Positions 13,812 to 20,668 of a DNA stretch of 22,999 nucleotides are shown here, one piece after another. Positions within the stretch are counted from its first letter, which is position 1, and the number at the start of each line of letters is the position of its first letter. The DNA is from a virus. A program made the translations under genes and the position numbers. The notes beneath the pieces are model-generated. The model did no database searches. It was not told where the DNA came from and was given only the letters and a program-made list of their open reading frames with translations. The stretch spans positions 1 to 22,999 of IMG/VR virus record IMGVR_UViG_3300005530_000415. One strand, written 5' to 3'.

Positions 13812-14812
13812 TACGCCTCGTAGATGGTGAACATGTCGGTGTAGGTCTGACCGTCCCACGACGAGTGCGCCTCGCGGGTGTCGTGAGCGACACGCTTGAA
13901 CCCTCGCTCGTGCTCCAGGTAGTCGAACACCTCCTCCGGGTCGGGCGAGTTGGTGCTCTGCGTGGAGACGCAGAAGCTACCCGCGCCGCGGTCGAAGGCC
14001 TTCCCGATCCAACTGGCGACGTCCCGCATCGGAGTCGTGTCGTCGTCGTTGGACCAGAAGTCGATGTGCGGGACGTCCTTCTGCGTGACGATCCCGCCGA
14101 CCTCGTAGGTGTAGAACTCGTACGGGTTGACGGCGTCGTCCGCCACGTACTGCTTCTGCCACGGCCACGCCGGGTCGATGTAGCACATCGCACCCGGGAC
14201 GATGTGCATCTCGTCCAGCGCGTCGTCCGCGTCGGCGTTGGTGCACTGCACCGGCGACGCCGTGAGGAGCGAGACACGCATCTTCCACTGCTCGACGAGC
14301 GACTCGACCACCTGAGTCTTGAACGTGGTGAGCGACTCCGTCCACGTCGGAGTCCACGAGCGCTTGTCGTCCGCTCGGTAGTACTTGACCAGCGTCCGAC
14401 CGACGGCCGCAGCGAACTCCGGATGGATCCGGACGATGCCGTCGATGTGACGACAGATGCTGATCGGAGCGATCGCCGCCAGCTGACTGTTCCGCGTCGT
14501 CCATCCCTCGACCGGGTCGATGCCGAGGAGGACCTCCGCGTAGGCGGTCCTCAGCATCGGCTCCGTGTAGTTGGCGTCGTCCGGAGTGGCCTGCATCGAC
14601 GCCTTGTGCCCGTAGTGTGCGTACGGGTTGCGGTCGTTGACGCCGACCGCGATCCCGTGCCGCGCGTAGTGCAGGGGGATCTGCGCGCCGCCGGCGGTCA
14701 GGTCGATGTACTGCGGTGACTCGAACGCTCGGTGCTGGACCACGTCCGGCATCTCGTCCAGAGACTGCGTACCCCAGTAGACGGTGGGCTTGTCGCTGAT
14801 GATCTTCGTCAC
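13811..14812 (-). CDS. methyltransferase-like protein inside the deazaguanine operon
   Basis: The protein has 333 residues. IDLTAGGAQIPLHYA (36-50) followed by VGVNDRNPY resembles the SAM-binding motif I and acidic motif II of DNA methyltransferases of the D12/N6-adenine kind, and MCYIDPAWPW (209-218) fits catalytic motif IV with DPAW in place of DPPY. It may methylate adenine or cytosine in phage DNA, or decorate the deazaguanine base itself. The GTG at 14812 overlaps the TGA of folE and has GGAGGG upstream; a longer frame shadows folE. Its place between folE and dpdA means it is coexpressed with them. Substrate not determined. Confidence 0.65.
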   Translation of the reverse strand: MTKIISDKPTVYWGTQSLDEMPDVVQHRAFESPQYIDLTAGGAQIPLHYARHGIAVGVNDRNPYAHYGHKASMQATPDDANYTEPMLRTAYAEVLLGIDPVEGWTTRNSQLAAIAPISICRHIDGIVRIHPEFAAAVGRTLVKYYRADDKRSWTPTWTESLTTFKTQVVESLVEQWKMRVSLLTASPVQCTNADADDALDEMHIVPGAMCYIDPAWPWQKQYVADDAVNPYEFYTYEVGGIVTQKDVPHIDFWSNDDDTTPMRDVASWIGKAFDRGAGSFCVSTQSTNSPDPEEVFDYLEHERGFKRVAHDTREAHSSWDGQTYTDMFTIYEA

Positions 14813-15438
14813 TGCAGGATCCCTCCAACGGGTGTCATCAAGGTCATGAACTCTGCCTTCGCGGCGCCGTCGGTGAGGAAAAGGCCCCGGACCGCCGACG
14901 TTACAGTACCCGCACATGGTTCTTCCACTCCGCGAAGGGACATACAGCCGTGCCACGCGCGAATAACCACCATACATCCGCGCGGTTCGAGGTACTGATC
15001 AACAGCCTCGACGATCTGCTGCGTCAGTCTCTCCTGGATGGTGAGCTGATGCGCATAGTGGTCAACGAGTCGTGCGAGCTTGCTGAGGCCGGTGACGCGG
15101 GAGTCGGGTATGTAACCGACCCAGGCCCAGCCGGTGACGGGGAGGACGTGATGAGCACACATCGATACGACCTGGATGGGTCCAACCTGGACCATGCTGT
15201 CATGCTGCGACTCAAAATCGCGGCCAAGGTACCGCTCGACTGCGACATCGTTCTCCTTCCTTCGGAACTCCCAGAGCGCCTTCGCCGCACGCGCCGGCGT
15301 GTCCTGCATGTGCTCGTCGTGACGGTTGTACCCGAGGAGCTCCAGGATCTCCGCGTACTTCTGCGCGATCCCCTCCTGCTTCCAGGCCGCGAGAGATCCC
15401 ATCGGGAGGTCGTTCGGAACGTTGAGCTGGATCGTCAC
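14809..15438 (-). CDS. folE: GTP cyclohydrolase I
   Basis: The 209-residue protein converts GTP to dihydroneopterin triphosphate, the first step to preQ0. The hallmarks are CAHHVLPVTG (94-103) with the zinc ligands C94 and H97, AWVGYIPDSRVTGLSKLARL, and HGCMSLRGVE with the third zinc ligand C165. Length matches the family. The GTG at 15438 overlaps the TGA of queE (GTGA) and has GAGG 6-7 bases upstream. The long frame upstream only shadows queE. Having its own folE lets the phage pull GTP into deazaguanine synthesis independently of the host folate pathway. Confidence 0.93.
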   Translation of the reverse strand: MTIQLNVPNDLPMGSLAAWKQEGIAQKYAEILELLGYNRHDEHMQDTPARAAKALWEFRRKENDVAVERYLGRDFESQHDSMVQVGPIQVVSMCAHHVLPVTGWAWVGYIPDSRVTGLSKLARLVDHYAHQLTIQERLTQQIVEAVDQYLEPRGCMVVIRAWHGCMSLRGVEEPCAGTVTSAVRGLFLTDGAAKAEFMTLMTPVGGILQ

Positions 15439-16157
15439 GTAAACCTCGCATCGGGGTGCCAGACGTACTTGTGTACCTGCAGCGTGAGCCTCCACGGCAG
15501 CTTGCGCGTACGGAGGTACTCCACGACGACCTTCGGGTCGATCTGGCCCCACACCGGTCCGACGAACACAGGGAGGTGGAAGCTATTCGCCGAGTCGTGG
15601 TACGCCAGGTATGCGGAGGTGAGGTCCGCTACGGACCCTACCGTGAACTTGATCGCGTTGCCGCTAGCGTTCGCTCGCATGTCGCGGAGGTTCGTTGCCC
15701 GGGTCTGGATCTGCTCGTCGGTGAGGACCTCACCCGATCCGGGCAGCTTCCAGTCCAGGACGATGTTGCCGTACTGCGCGATCCACGTGCCGTACGGCAG
15801 GGTGCCGTTCGAGAACATCTCGACGTGAAGGCTGGCTTCCTTGAGCTCCTTGAGGAGCAGTGCGACGGACGTTGCCGGCTGGAGCATCGGCTCGCCGCCG
15901 GTGAGGCACACGTTCCTCGCACCTGTGTCTCGTGCGAGGTCGATCGTCTCTCGTGCGAGCTCGATCGGTTCGACGACCTTCTGCTCCTTCCGGTACAGCT
16001 TCGGGTCGATCGCGTGAGGAGTGTCACACGGCCATCCGGGACACGTCAGGTTGCACCCCGCGAACCGGACGAAGATCGTCGGCACCCCGACCCGAGGACC
16101 CTCACCCTGTGTCGAGTAGTACAACTCGAGGAGTCGCAGCGACTTGGGGTCCGTCAC
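15435..16157 (-). CDS. queE: 7-carboxy-7-deazaguanine synthase (radical SAM)
   Basis: The 240-residue protein makes 7-carboxy-7-deazaguanine from carboxytetrahydropterin. It opens with ELYYSTQGEGPRVG (11-24), typical of QueE, then FAGCNLTCPGWPCDTP with C35, C39 and C44 for the Fe-S cluster, then VCLTGGEPMLQ. The cysteine spacing is C-x3-C-x4-C; most radical SAM enzymes use C-x3-C-x2-C, and other QueE variants exist. The GTG at 16157 overlaps the TGA of queD and has GGAGGAACTC upstream. It is in the middle of the four-gene preQ0 set. Confidence 0.92.
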   Translation of the reverse strand: MTDPKSLRLLELYYSTQGEGPRVGVPTIFVRFAGCNLTCPGWPCDTPHAIDPKLYRKEQKVVEPIELARETIDLARDTGARNVCLTGGEPMLQPATSVALLLKELKEASLHVEMFSNGTLPYGTWIAQYGNIVLDWKLPGSGEVLTDEQIQTRATNLRDMRANASGNAIKFTVGSVADLTSAYLAYHDSANSFHLPVFVGPVWGQIDPKVVVEYLRTRKLPWRLTLQVHKYVWHPDARFT

Positions 16158-16594
16158 GAGTTCCTCCACTCCGCGTTGTTGACGGAGGTCTCCCAGACTG
16201 AGACGGAGACTGCCTCGATGCCGGTGGCGCCGACCATGCGCTCGCCGATGATGCGAGCGAGGTTTTCGGTGGTTGGTTCGACGTCGAGCGTCGCCAGTCC
16301 GGGAAGCGAGACCCAACCCTCAGTGTCCACAAGATGAAGCTTCTTCGCCCACGGGTCGTCCTTGTTCAGCAGGACGCGGTGGTCGAAGTTCCGGTCGAGG
16401 TAGTTCCGGAACGTCGCCTTGAGGTCGCCGAAGTCGATGCCTTCGAGGTAGCCTCGACCGTCGACCTCGCCCGTGACCTCGAGTGTCGCCCACCACGAGT
16501 GACCGTGGATGGCTTCGCACTTACCGGGCGTGAGGAACAGGCGATGCGCCATCTCGAAGTTGTGCCTCACCCGAATGAGCTGAACCTGACTCAC
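16154..16594 (-). CDS. queD: 6-carboxy-5,6,7,8-tetrahydropterin synthase
   Basis: The 146-residue protein acts second in the preQ0 path. The zinc ligands are H17 (FEMAHRL), H30 and H32 (IHGHSW), the active Cys is C26, and NFDHRVLLN and VEPTTENLA supply the other catalytic and substrate residues. It starts at a GTG with GAAGGAGGG upstream. The start lies 74 bases inside the end of the RuvC-like gene, a longer overlap than elsewhere in the operon. The stop overlaps the queE start, so queD, queE and folE are translationally coupled. Confidence 0.93.
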   Translation of the reverse strand: MSQVQLIRVRHNFEMAHRLFLTPGKCEAIHGHSWWATLEVTGEVDGRGYLEGIDFGDLKATFRNYLDRNFDHRVLLNKDDPWAKKLHLVDTEGWVSLPGLATLDVEPTTENLARIIGERMVGATGIEAVSVSVWETSVNNAEWRNS

Positions 16595-17180
16595 TGGTGC
16601 CCTCCTTCTCGTAGTACCCGATCGCGAGACCGACGTGGTACCGAACGAACCCGGCTGCGCTGCGGTTGACTGACCGGGCCGCGTCCTCAAGCATCTGCTT
16701 GAAGCGCGGACTGACGTTGACGCCGAGTAGCTCGGAGAGCTTCTCCTTGTCGTCAGGCGTCACTGTCTCCACTAACTTCCCTCCTCCCTCTGCTAGTGCG
16801 TGCGCTAGTGCGTCCGCGGTGTGTATTGGTAGCGTAAGGCCGAACTTCGCGTTCCATCGAGCGACCTCCGCCTTGGCTTCGGTCAAGTAGGCCTTGCGTC
16901 GCGCGGGCTGTACAACCTTCACGTTCCACCGCTGCAGCTGACTGCCGTAGTCGAGAAAGCCCACCACCCCGATGGTGTGCCGAGCGTGTGAACTGATCGG
17001 ACCCGCGGCTTGGAAGTCCTCGATGATGAGCCGTGATCCGGTGGCCGGAACGAACCTCGAGATCCACCTCCACGTCAGCAACGGGTCAGTGAGGTACGCG
17101 AGGTCGACCGCTATGCCTCCACCGAGGGTGACACAGGCAAGGCCAGTCGTTCTGCCGGGATCGACTGCGACGATGTACAT
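16521..17180 (-). CDS. RuvC-like Holliday junction resolvase
   Basis: The protein has 219 residues. MYIVAVDPGRTTGLA (D7) opens an RNase H fold, LIIEDFQ (E54) gives the second acid, and HTADALAHAL (D123) the C-terminal acids, as in RuvC-type resolvases that cut branched DNA before packaging. It follows the Sak4-like and DUF669-like genes, completing a recombination set. TAAGGAGGAGC precedes the ATG, directly after the structured element at 17191-17285. The last ~25 residues, rich in Ser and Gly, overlap queD in another frame and are probably a flexible tail. Confidence 0.82.
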   Translation of the reverse strand: MYIVAVDPGRTTGLACVTLGGGIAVDLAYLTDPLLTWRWISRFVPATGSRLIIEDFQAAGPISSHARHTIGVVGFLDYGSQLQRWNVKVVQPARRKAYLTEAKAEVARWNAKFGLTLPIHTADALAHALAEGGGKLVETVTPDDKEKLSELLGVNVSPRFKQMLEDAARSVNRSAAGFVRYHVGLAIGYYEKEGTSESGSAHSGEAQLRDGASPVPHAR

Positions 17181-17190
17181 GCTCCTCCTT

Positions 17191-17285
17191 ACGTAACCTC
17201 AAGGTGGCCCACGTCGGACAGGGACCCGGACGACAGAGCTGCGCAGGTAACGCCCGGCACGACGTGGACCACGTTCAGGCTACGT
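17191..17285 (-). ncRNA. intergenic two-stem RNA fold, divergent copy 3
   Basis: Two 26-base arms (17191-17216 and 17260-17285) match as an inverted repeat at 22 of 26 positions. A second stem of 7 bp (17251-17257 with 17226-17232) sits inside after a TG spacer. The outer stem keeps the CTGAACG/CTTGAG mismatch pattern of the copy at 21586-21679. It lacks the unpaired block found in the other two copies. It covers the stop of the DUF669-like gene and abuts the ribosome site of the RuvC-like gene. Cis-acting RNA, terminator and processing site are all possible. Confidence 0.45.
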
Positions 17286-17719
17286 TACCAGCCCGACTCC
17301 GAAGAGTCGACTGAGAGCATCGTCGCTCGGTTCTGCATCTTCGGCGAGCCGTCGGGGTTCTTGCCCGGACGGTAGGTGTCCTCCTCCTCGGTCATGTCGA
17401 GGATGAGCTCGTAGCCGACCGGGAAGGTCTCCCGCAACCACTCCTTGAAGTCGTCCAGGTCGAGCTCACCGGGCGGGTCGATGCCCATGTTGGTGAGCTC
17501 CTCCTTGAACCGCCAGAGGACGGTGGGAGCGAGCGACCTCGTCTCCCAGTGCTTCTGGCTCGGGTCCTTGAGCTGGAACTCGAAGTTGATGTTCCAGTTG
17601 CCCTTGGTCGACTTCGACGGCACGATCTCCGGGAGCTTGCTGATCGTGGCCTCGTACTTGCCTGCCGGAACGACGGTGAAGCCCGTGGCTCCGGCCAGGT
17701 TGATCACTACTGGGGGCAT
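17285..17719 (-). CDS. DUF669-like protein, probable single-strand DNA-binding partner of the recombinase
   Basis: The 144-residue product starts at an ATG behind GGTGGAGGAG. It begins FTVVPAGKYEATISKLPEI, the usual opening of DUF669-type phage proteins, followed by NWNINFEFQLKD and a helical part (LWRFKEELTNMGIDPPGELD). Such proteins are commonly encoded next to Sak4-type ATPases and are thought to act as SSB-like accessories in recombination. It ends in SVDSSESGW, a short acidic tail with a terminal aromatic residue, which recalls the partner-binding tips of SSB proteins. The gene has a long structured leader (17740-17913). Confidence 0.75.
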   Translation of the reverse strand: MPPVVINLAGATGFTVVPAGKYEATISKLPEIVPSKSTKGNWNINFEFQLKDPSQKHWETRSLAPTVLWRFKEELTNMGIDPPGELDLDDFKEWLRETFPVGYELILDMTEEEDTYRPGKNPDGSPKMQNRATMLSVDSSESGW

Positions 17720-17739
17720 CTCTTCTCCTCCACCACTAT

Positions 17740-17913
17740 GAGGTGCCTACTTACTGGACATGCGGGGTACCCGTTCTCCCGCTCCTCGGCACGTAGTCAC
17801 ATGAGGCACGTCAGCGTATACGCGTCAGTGCCCGTCCCTCGCCGGCTGGTTCAGTTCCGCTCCTCGAGGACCGCTTTACCGCCTGACCGGACGATTACCG
17901 AGCCCTCACTCGT
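17740..17913 (-). other. 174-base intergenic region with hairpins, no gene seen
   Basis: No convincing frame is found between the DUF669-like start and the Sak4-like stop. The region can form GCGGG/CCCGC (17762-17766 with 17778-17782) and a palindrome GCGTATACGC (17814-17823) flanked by two direct CGTCAG copies. These could end the upstream transcript, be an operator, or control translation of the DUF669-like gene. Nothing decides between them. Confidence 0.4.
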
Positions 17914-18771
17914 CTAGCTGACTCCGGCCTTCTCGAGCGGACCGACCAGACCCTCGACCTTGAGCTTCTCGTTGCGGAACTTGTTGAGCTCGTCGATGTG
18001 GTCGAGAATGGTACCCATCTTCGGACTGACGAGTTCGAGCGGGAGCTGCGGCGCACCGGAGTCCTTGATCGGCTGCCGGTACTTGGCGATGAACTTGCCA
18101 GTCCGGTGCAGGTAGAGCGTGTAGACGCTCTCCTTCCGTCCGGCGTTCGGTGGCTTCTCCTCGAGGTAGCCGATCGTGTCGACCAGGCGGGGGATCTCCT
18201 CAGAGAGTCCCGGTGTGGCCTTGATGCGGATGTGCAGGACGCCGGTGCTCTCGTCCGTGCCCTCGATGACGTCCTTGGCGTGAGCGTTGACGATGAAGTT
18301 GATGCCCTTCGCTCTGCTCCGGTCGCACCACTCCTCCATGAACTCGATGCAGAGCTCGTTGGCCTTCCGCCAGTCGCCCCACTCCGGCTGCCTCGTCGTA
18401 CCACCGAGCGCCTTGTCCAGCGCCAGTCGGTACAGCTTGGTCAGGTCGTCGAGGACGTACGTCTGGAACCCGCCCGTCTTCTGGGCGTGCTGGTTCAGCT
18501 TGGCGTTGACGTTGACGAACTTGTCCCAGGTCGGGACGCCGTCCTCCGCCCGCGGCCACGTCTGGATGTCCGTACGGTGCGCGAGGGAGCGGATGCCGGA
18601 GTCGATCGCCCAGAAGAAGACGTTCTTGCCCAGCGGATGGTCCTGGGCGGTCATGGCGAGTGTCGTCTTGCCACACCCTGTGTAGCCGAAGATGGCTGCA
18701 TTGAACCCCGTCGTGCTAGCGTTGACCGCGGCGGGGCCCCACGGCAAGCCCTGAGCAACGGCCGTGCTCAC
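17914..18771 (-). CDS. Sak4-like RecA-fold ATPase (AAA_24), phage recombinase
   Basis: This product has 285 residues. IFGYTGCGKTTLAM (27-40) is the Walker A loop and YVLDDLTKLY (105-114) the Walker B region; NFIVNAHAKDV then fits the sensor strand of RecA-type cores. Small ATPases of this layout beside a DUF669-type gene are Sak4-like single-strand annealing or exchange proteins. It should act on ssDNA during replication and repair of the phage genome. The GTG at 18771 has only a weak AGG upstream, about 40 bases below the promoter-like site at 18813-18840, so it is the first gene of that transcript. Confidence 0.8.
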   Translation of the reverse strand: MSTAVAQGLPWGPAAVNASTTGFNAAIFGYTGCGKTTLAMTAQDHPLGKNVFFWAIDSGIRSLAHRTDIQTWPRAEDGVPTWDKFVNVNAKLNQHAQKTGGFQTYVLDDLTKLYRLALDKALGGTTRQPEWGDWRKANELCIEFMEEWCDRSRAKGINFIVNAHAKDVIEGTDESTGVLHIRIKATPGLSEEIPRLVDTIGYLEEKPPNAGRKESVYTLYLHRTGKFIAKYRQPIKDSGAPQLPLELVSPKMGTILDHIDELNKFRNEKLKVEGLVGPLEKAGVS

Positions 18772-18812
18772 GTGTCGGTACCTGTCAGCGATGAATTTCT
18801 GCGCATATATCT

Positions 18813-18840
18813 ATTCTAGTGGACCATCCCATCAGACCAA
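18813..18840 (-). promoter_or_regulatory. promoter-like site, copy 2 (TTGGTC - 16 bp - TAGAAT)
   Basis: On the minus strand TTGGTC (18840-18835) and TAGAAT (18818-18813) are 16 bases apart. The -10 and the adjoining spacer (18 bases) match the site at 5389-5416 at 17 positions, including GGGATGGTCCAC. The flanks are AT-rich. It stands before the Sak4-like gene and should drive the recombination and deazaguanine genes. A shared spacer block suggests a common activator or repressor rather than chance. Confidence 0.7.
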
Positions 18841-18875
18841 AAGGTACACGCCTAGTTTTCCTGGTACCAACTTGG
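18837..18875 (-). repeat. inverted repeat upstream of promoter copy 2
   Basis: CCAA and GGTAC (18837-18847) are mirrored by GTACC and TTGG (18864-18875) around a 16-base centre. It overlaps the -35 of the promoter-like site and follows the Cys-rich gene ending at 18934. It may be an operator or a terminator for the upstream transcript. The stretch 18876-18933 shows nothing else. Confidence 0.4.
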
Positions 18876-18933
18876 TGCGTTGTCCATCAACCCACGCGGG
18901 GGGAGAACCTATCTCGGGGTAGTCGCATAGAGC

Positions 18934-19095
18934 CTATGAGCGGACGAAGAACCGGATCCGGCCCAGAGAGAAGCCGGAGATAGCGCCACATCGGCACTTG
19001 ATCCAGTAGCACTGCACTGAGGCACAGTGGAAGGGGGACTCCGTCCCGAAGTTCTCTCCGCACCGACCACACTGGTCGGGGAGCTTAATCGCCAT
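18934..19095 (-). CDS. 53-residue zinc-ribbon-like protein
   Basis: A short frame begins with ATG at 19095 and ends with TAG. The product has QCGRCGENF, FHCASVQCYW and IKCRCGAISG, giving two CxxC/CxC pairs and further Cys and His that fit a zinc ribbon, with a basic end (RIRFFVRS). The ATG overlaps the end of the preceding Cys-rich gene by 11 bases and there is no clear ribosome site, so coupling is likely. A frame on the same strand at 18887-19072 overlaps it but shows no such pattern. A nucleic-acid or protein-binding role is possible. Confidence 0.65.
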   Translation of the reverse strand: MAIKLPDQCGRCGENFGTESPFHCASVQCYWIKCRCGAISGFSLGRIRFFVRS

Positions 19096-19273
19096 CGATG
19101 ATCGTCACCATCATGTACTCGAGTCCTTCTCGGACGGCCTGCAGGAGTACACGATTCACGTGTCTCCCGCAGGCCCTCAACGTGATGTTCGCGCCCTTAA
19201 TGACCCAGCAGACGGGAGCCTGACACCCGTCCAGTCCGGCGAGTTCCGCGTCGCACTTACGCCTCGTCGAGAT
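19085..19273 (-). CDS. Cys-rich small protein without a normal start codon (AUC start or +1 frameshift)
   Basis: The frame reads ...STRRKCDAELAGLDGCQAP, then VCWVIKG, LRACGRHVNRVLL and ends in TIIDGD. The C, C, C and CGRH positions look like a small metal-binding phage protein. No ATG, GTG, TTG or CTG occurs in this frame between its preceding stop (near 19350, from the Cas4-like region) and the conserved start of the protein. An ATC at 19273 has AGGAG 7 bases upstream and would give M-STRRKCDAEL. Alternatively ribosomes on the nuclease gene could slip +1 at GCG-TAA-G and fuse the two proteins. A mutation or a sequencing error is the third option. Confidence 0.5.
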   Translation of the reverse strand: MSTRRKCDAELAGLDGCQAPVCWVIKGANITLRACGRHVNRVLLQAVREGLEYMMVTIIDGD

Positions 19274-20420
19274 GTCCGCGCTCCTGAATCTCGCTGAGGC
19301 GTCGCGAAGCGAGCGACAGTAGGTCGCCCGTGGAGTGGATGCTGTCCGGCTCTGTCATCCGGAGCGTGAGACGAGTGCCGTACGACGACGGAGCGTAACC
19401 CCGCAGGAGGTAGTCAAGGTCTCCTCCTCGGATCTGCGTCCGGCAGAGCTTCTCGACGGCGCAGTCCCAGCAACCATCCCACTTGCGGTTCCACGTGATC
19501 TCTGGCTCCGAGGCGATGTAGCGACACGCCGCAAAGGCGTTCTCCATCCACGACCGCTTCGCCTGTGAGGTGTAGGTGACGACAAAGCGTGCCCAGAACG
19601 GGTTGCCGCCAGAGTTGATCGTCCGGTCCTGCACCTCGAGGTTTCGGATGAGGCTCGCGTACTCCGGATCGTCGGCCCTCTGGCCGTTCCGGATCAAGGC
19701 CTCCTTGAACATCCCGGCCGTGGTCACGATAGCGGCTTTCGAGACGCGACCGTCCGTCTTCCGGATGTCTGGGTAGCGAGGAAGGACCTTACCCAGTCCG
19801 TTGTACAGCAACCCAACGACCGGTTCCTGGATCAGGTGCTCGAGGCACGTGACGTACCCCAGTCCCTGCCAGTCCACCTCCCACATGCCTCGGTCGGGCT
19901 TGGAGCTGAACGTCTTGTTCTCGGCCACGTAGAAGCGCTCAGTCTCGTCCCGTGCCACGCCGTCGAACGTGCCCACGATGTGGATCTCACGTCCGTCCTT
20001 GAGCTTGATCCCTGTCGGGATGCAGAACGTCAGTTCGGGGATGACGTACGTGTACGGCTTGATCGGGTTGTCGACGCCAAACCGGCGGAAGTAGTTCTCC
20101 ATCATGCCGAAGATGAGGTCTCGGTCCTTCGTGATGAAGGCCAGCTCTCCCTCACTCGGTTCCGCCCTCGTACGCTCGACGTACCGCTCTCGGTACTTCA
20201 CCCGCTCGAGACGGAACCACCGGTCCAGCTCTACCCGCCAGTCGAGTCCGCAAGCGTTAGCCTCGACAGCGTAGTGGCACGCTGAACCCGTGTGGAAGTA
20301 CGACGGAGTCGGTCCGGCGGGCATCAGTCCCTTGCGGGACGGACTCGTCCAGTCCCACATCCGCATGCAACGCCAGATCTCGCCAAACTCCGTGATGGAT
20401 ATGTAGTAGGGCTCGGTCAC
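19257..20420 (-). CDS. RecB/Cas4-like PD-(D/E)XK nuclease with probable Fe-S cluster
   Basis: This product has 387 residues. The nuclease core is H49 in GSACHYAVE, D153 in VGTFDGV, and E167/K169 in YVAENKT, followed by a Gln motif at DWQGLGY. Cys 18 (IWRCMRMW) near the N-terminus and C317, C320 and C326 near the C-terminus give the four ligands of a Cas4/AddB-type 4Fe-4S cluster. It should resect DNA ends to make ssDNA for the Sak4-like protein. The GTG at 20420 overlaps the TGA of the upstream gene and has GGAG upstream. Its TAA is the possible frameshift site discussed for 19085-19273. Confidence 0.82.
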   Translation of the reverse strand: MTEPYYISITEFGEIWRCMRMWDWTSPSRKGLMPAGPTPSYFHTGSACHYAVEANACGLDWRVELDRWFRLERVKYRERYVERTRAEPSEGELAFITKDRDLIFGMMENYFRRFGVDNPIKPYTYVIPELTFCIPTGIKLKDGREIHIVGTFDGVARDETERFYVAENKTFSSKPDRGMWEVDWQGLGYVTCLEHLIQEPVVGLLYNGLGKVLPRYPDIRKTDGRVSKAAIVTTAGMFKEALIRNGQRADDPEYASLIRNLEVQDRTINSGGNPFWARFVVTYTSQAKRSWMENAFAACRYIASEPEITWNRKWDGCWDCAVEKLCRTQIRGGDLDYLLRGYAPSSYGTRLTLRMTEPDSIHSTGDLLSLASRRLSEIQERGHLDEA

Positions 20421-20668
20421 TGAACTCCCATCTGCTGCAACTGCATCATGGCGTAGGCGTTGATGCGGTTGGCCATCAAGACGCTCGTCGCTTGGAAGAT
20501 CCACGCCCCCTGTGCTTGCGGCAGCCATCCCGCGTACGTGTAGAGCGGTTCGAGCTCTTGCTCCGTCCTCGCGACTTCCAAGGCCTGAGCGAGCATCCAC
20601 ATCAGCTCACGCGACTTCGCGTGCGTTCCCGCCGGGAACGGTGGTAGAGGCGTCAGAGGCAGTTGCAC
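20417..20668 (-). CDS. hypothetical helical protein
   Basis: The 83-residue product is Met/Gln/Ala-rich and helical (KSRELMWMLAQALEVARTEQ, then QATSVLMANRINAYAMMQLQ). I chose the GTG at 20668, which overlaps the upstream TAG (TAGTG); a GTG five codons earlier is possible, and neither has a strong ribosome site. It is coupled to the nuclease gene by a GTGA overlap, so a structural or accessory role for that nuclease can be imagined. The family is not recognised. Confidence 0.6.
   Translation of the reverse strand: MQLPLTPLPPFPAGTHAKSRELMWMLAQALEVARTEQELEPLYTYAGWLPQAQGAWIFQATSVLMANRINAYAMMQLQQMGVQ

Noticed and set aside
18887-19072. 61-codon minus-strand frame
   Set aside because: It overlaps the Cys-rich gene at 18934-19095, which shows a zinc-ribbon pattern; this frame shows none.
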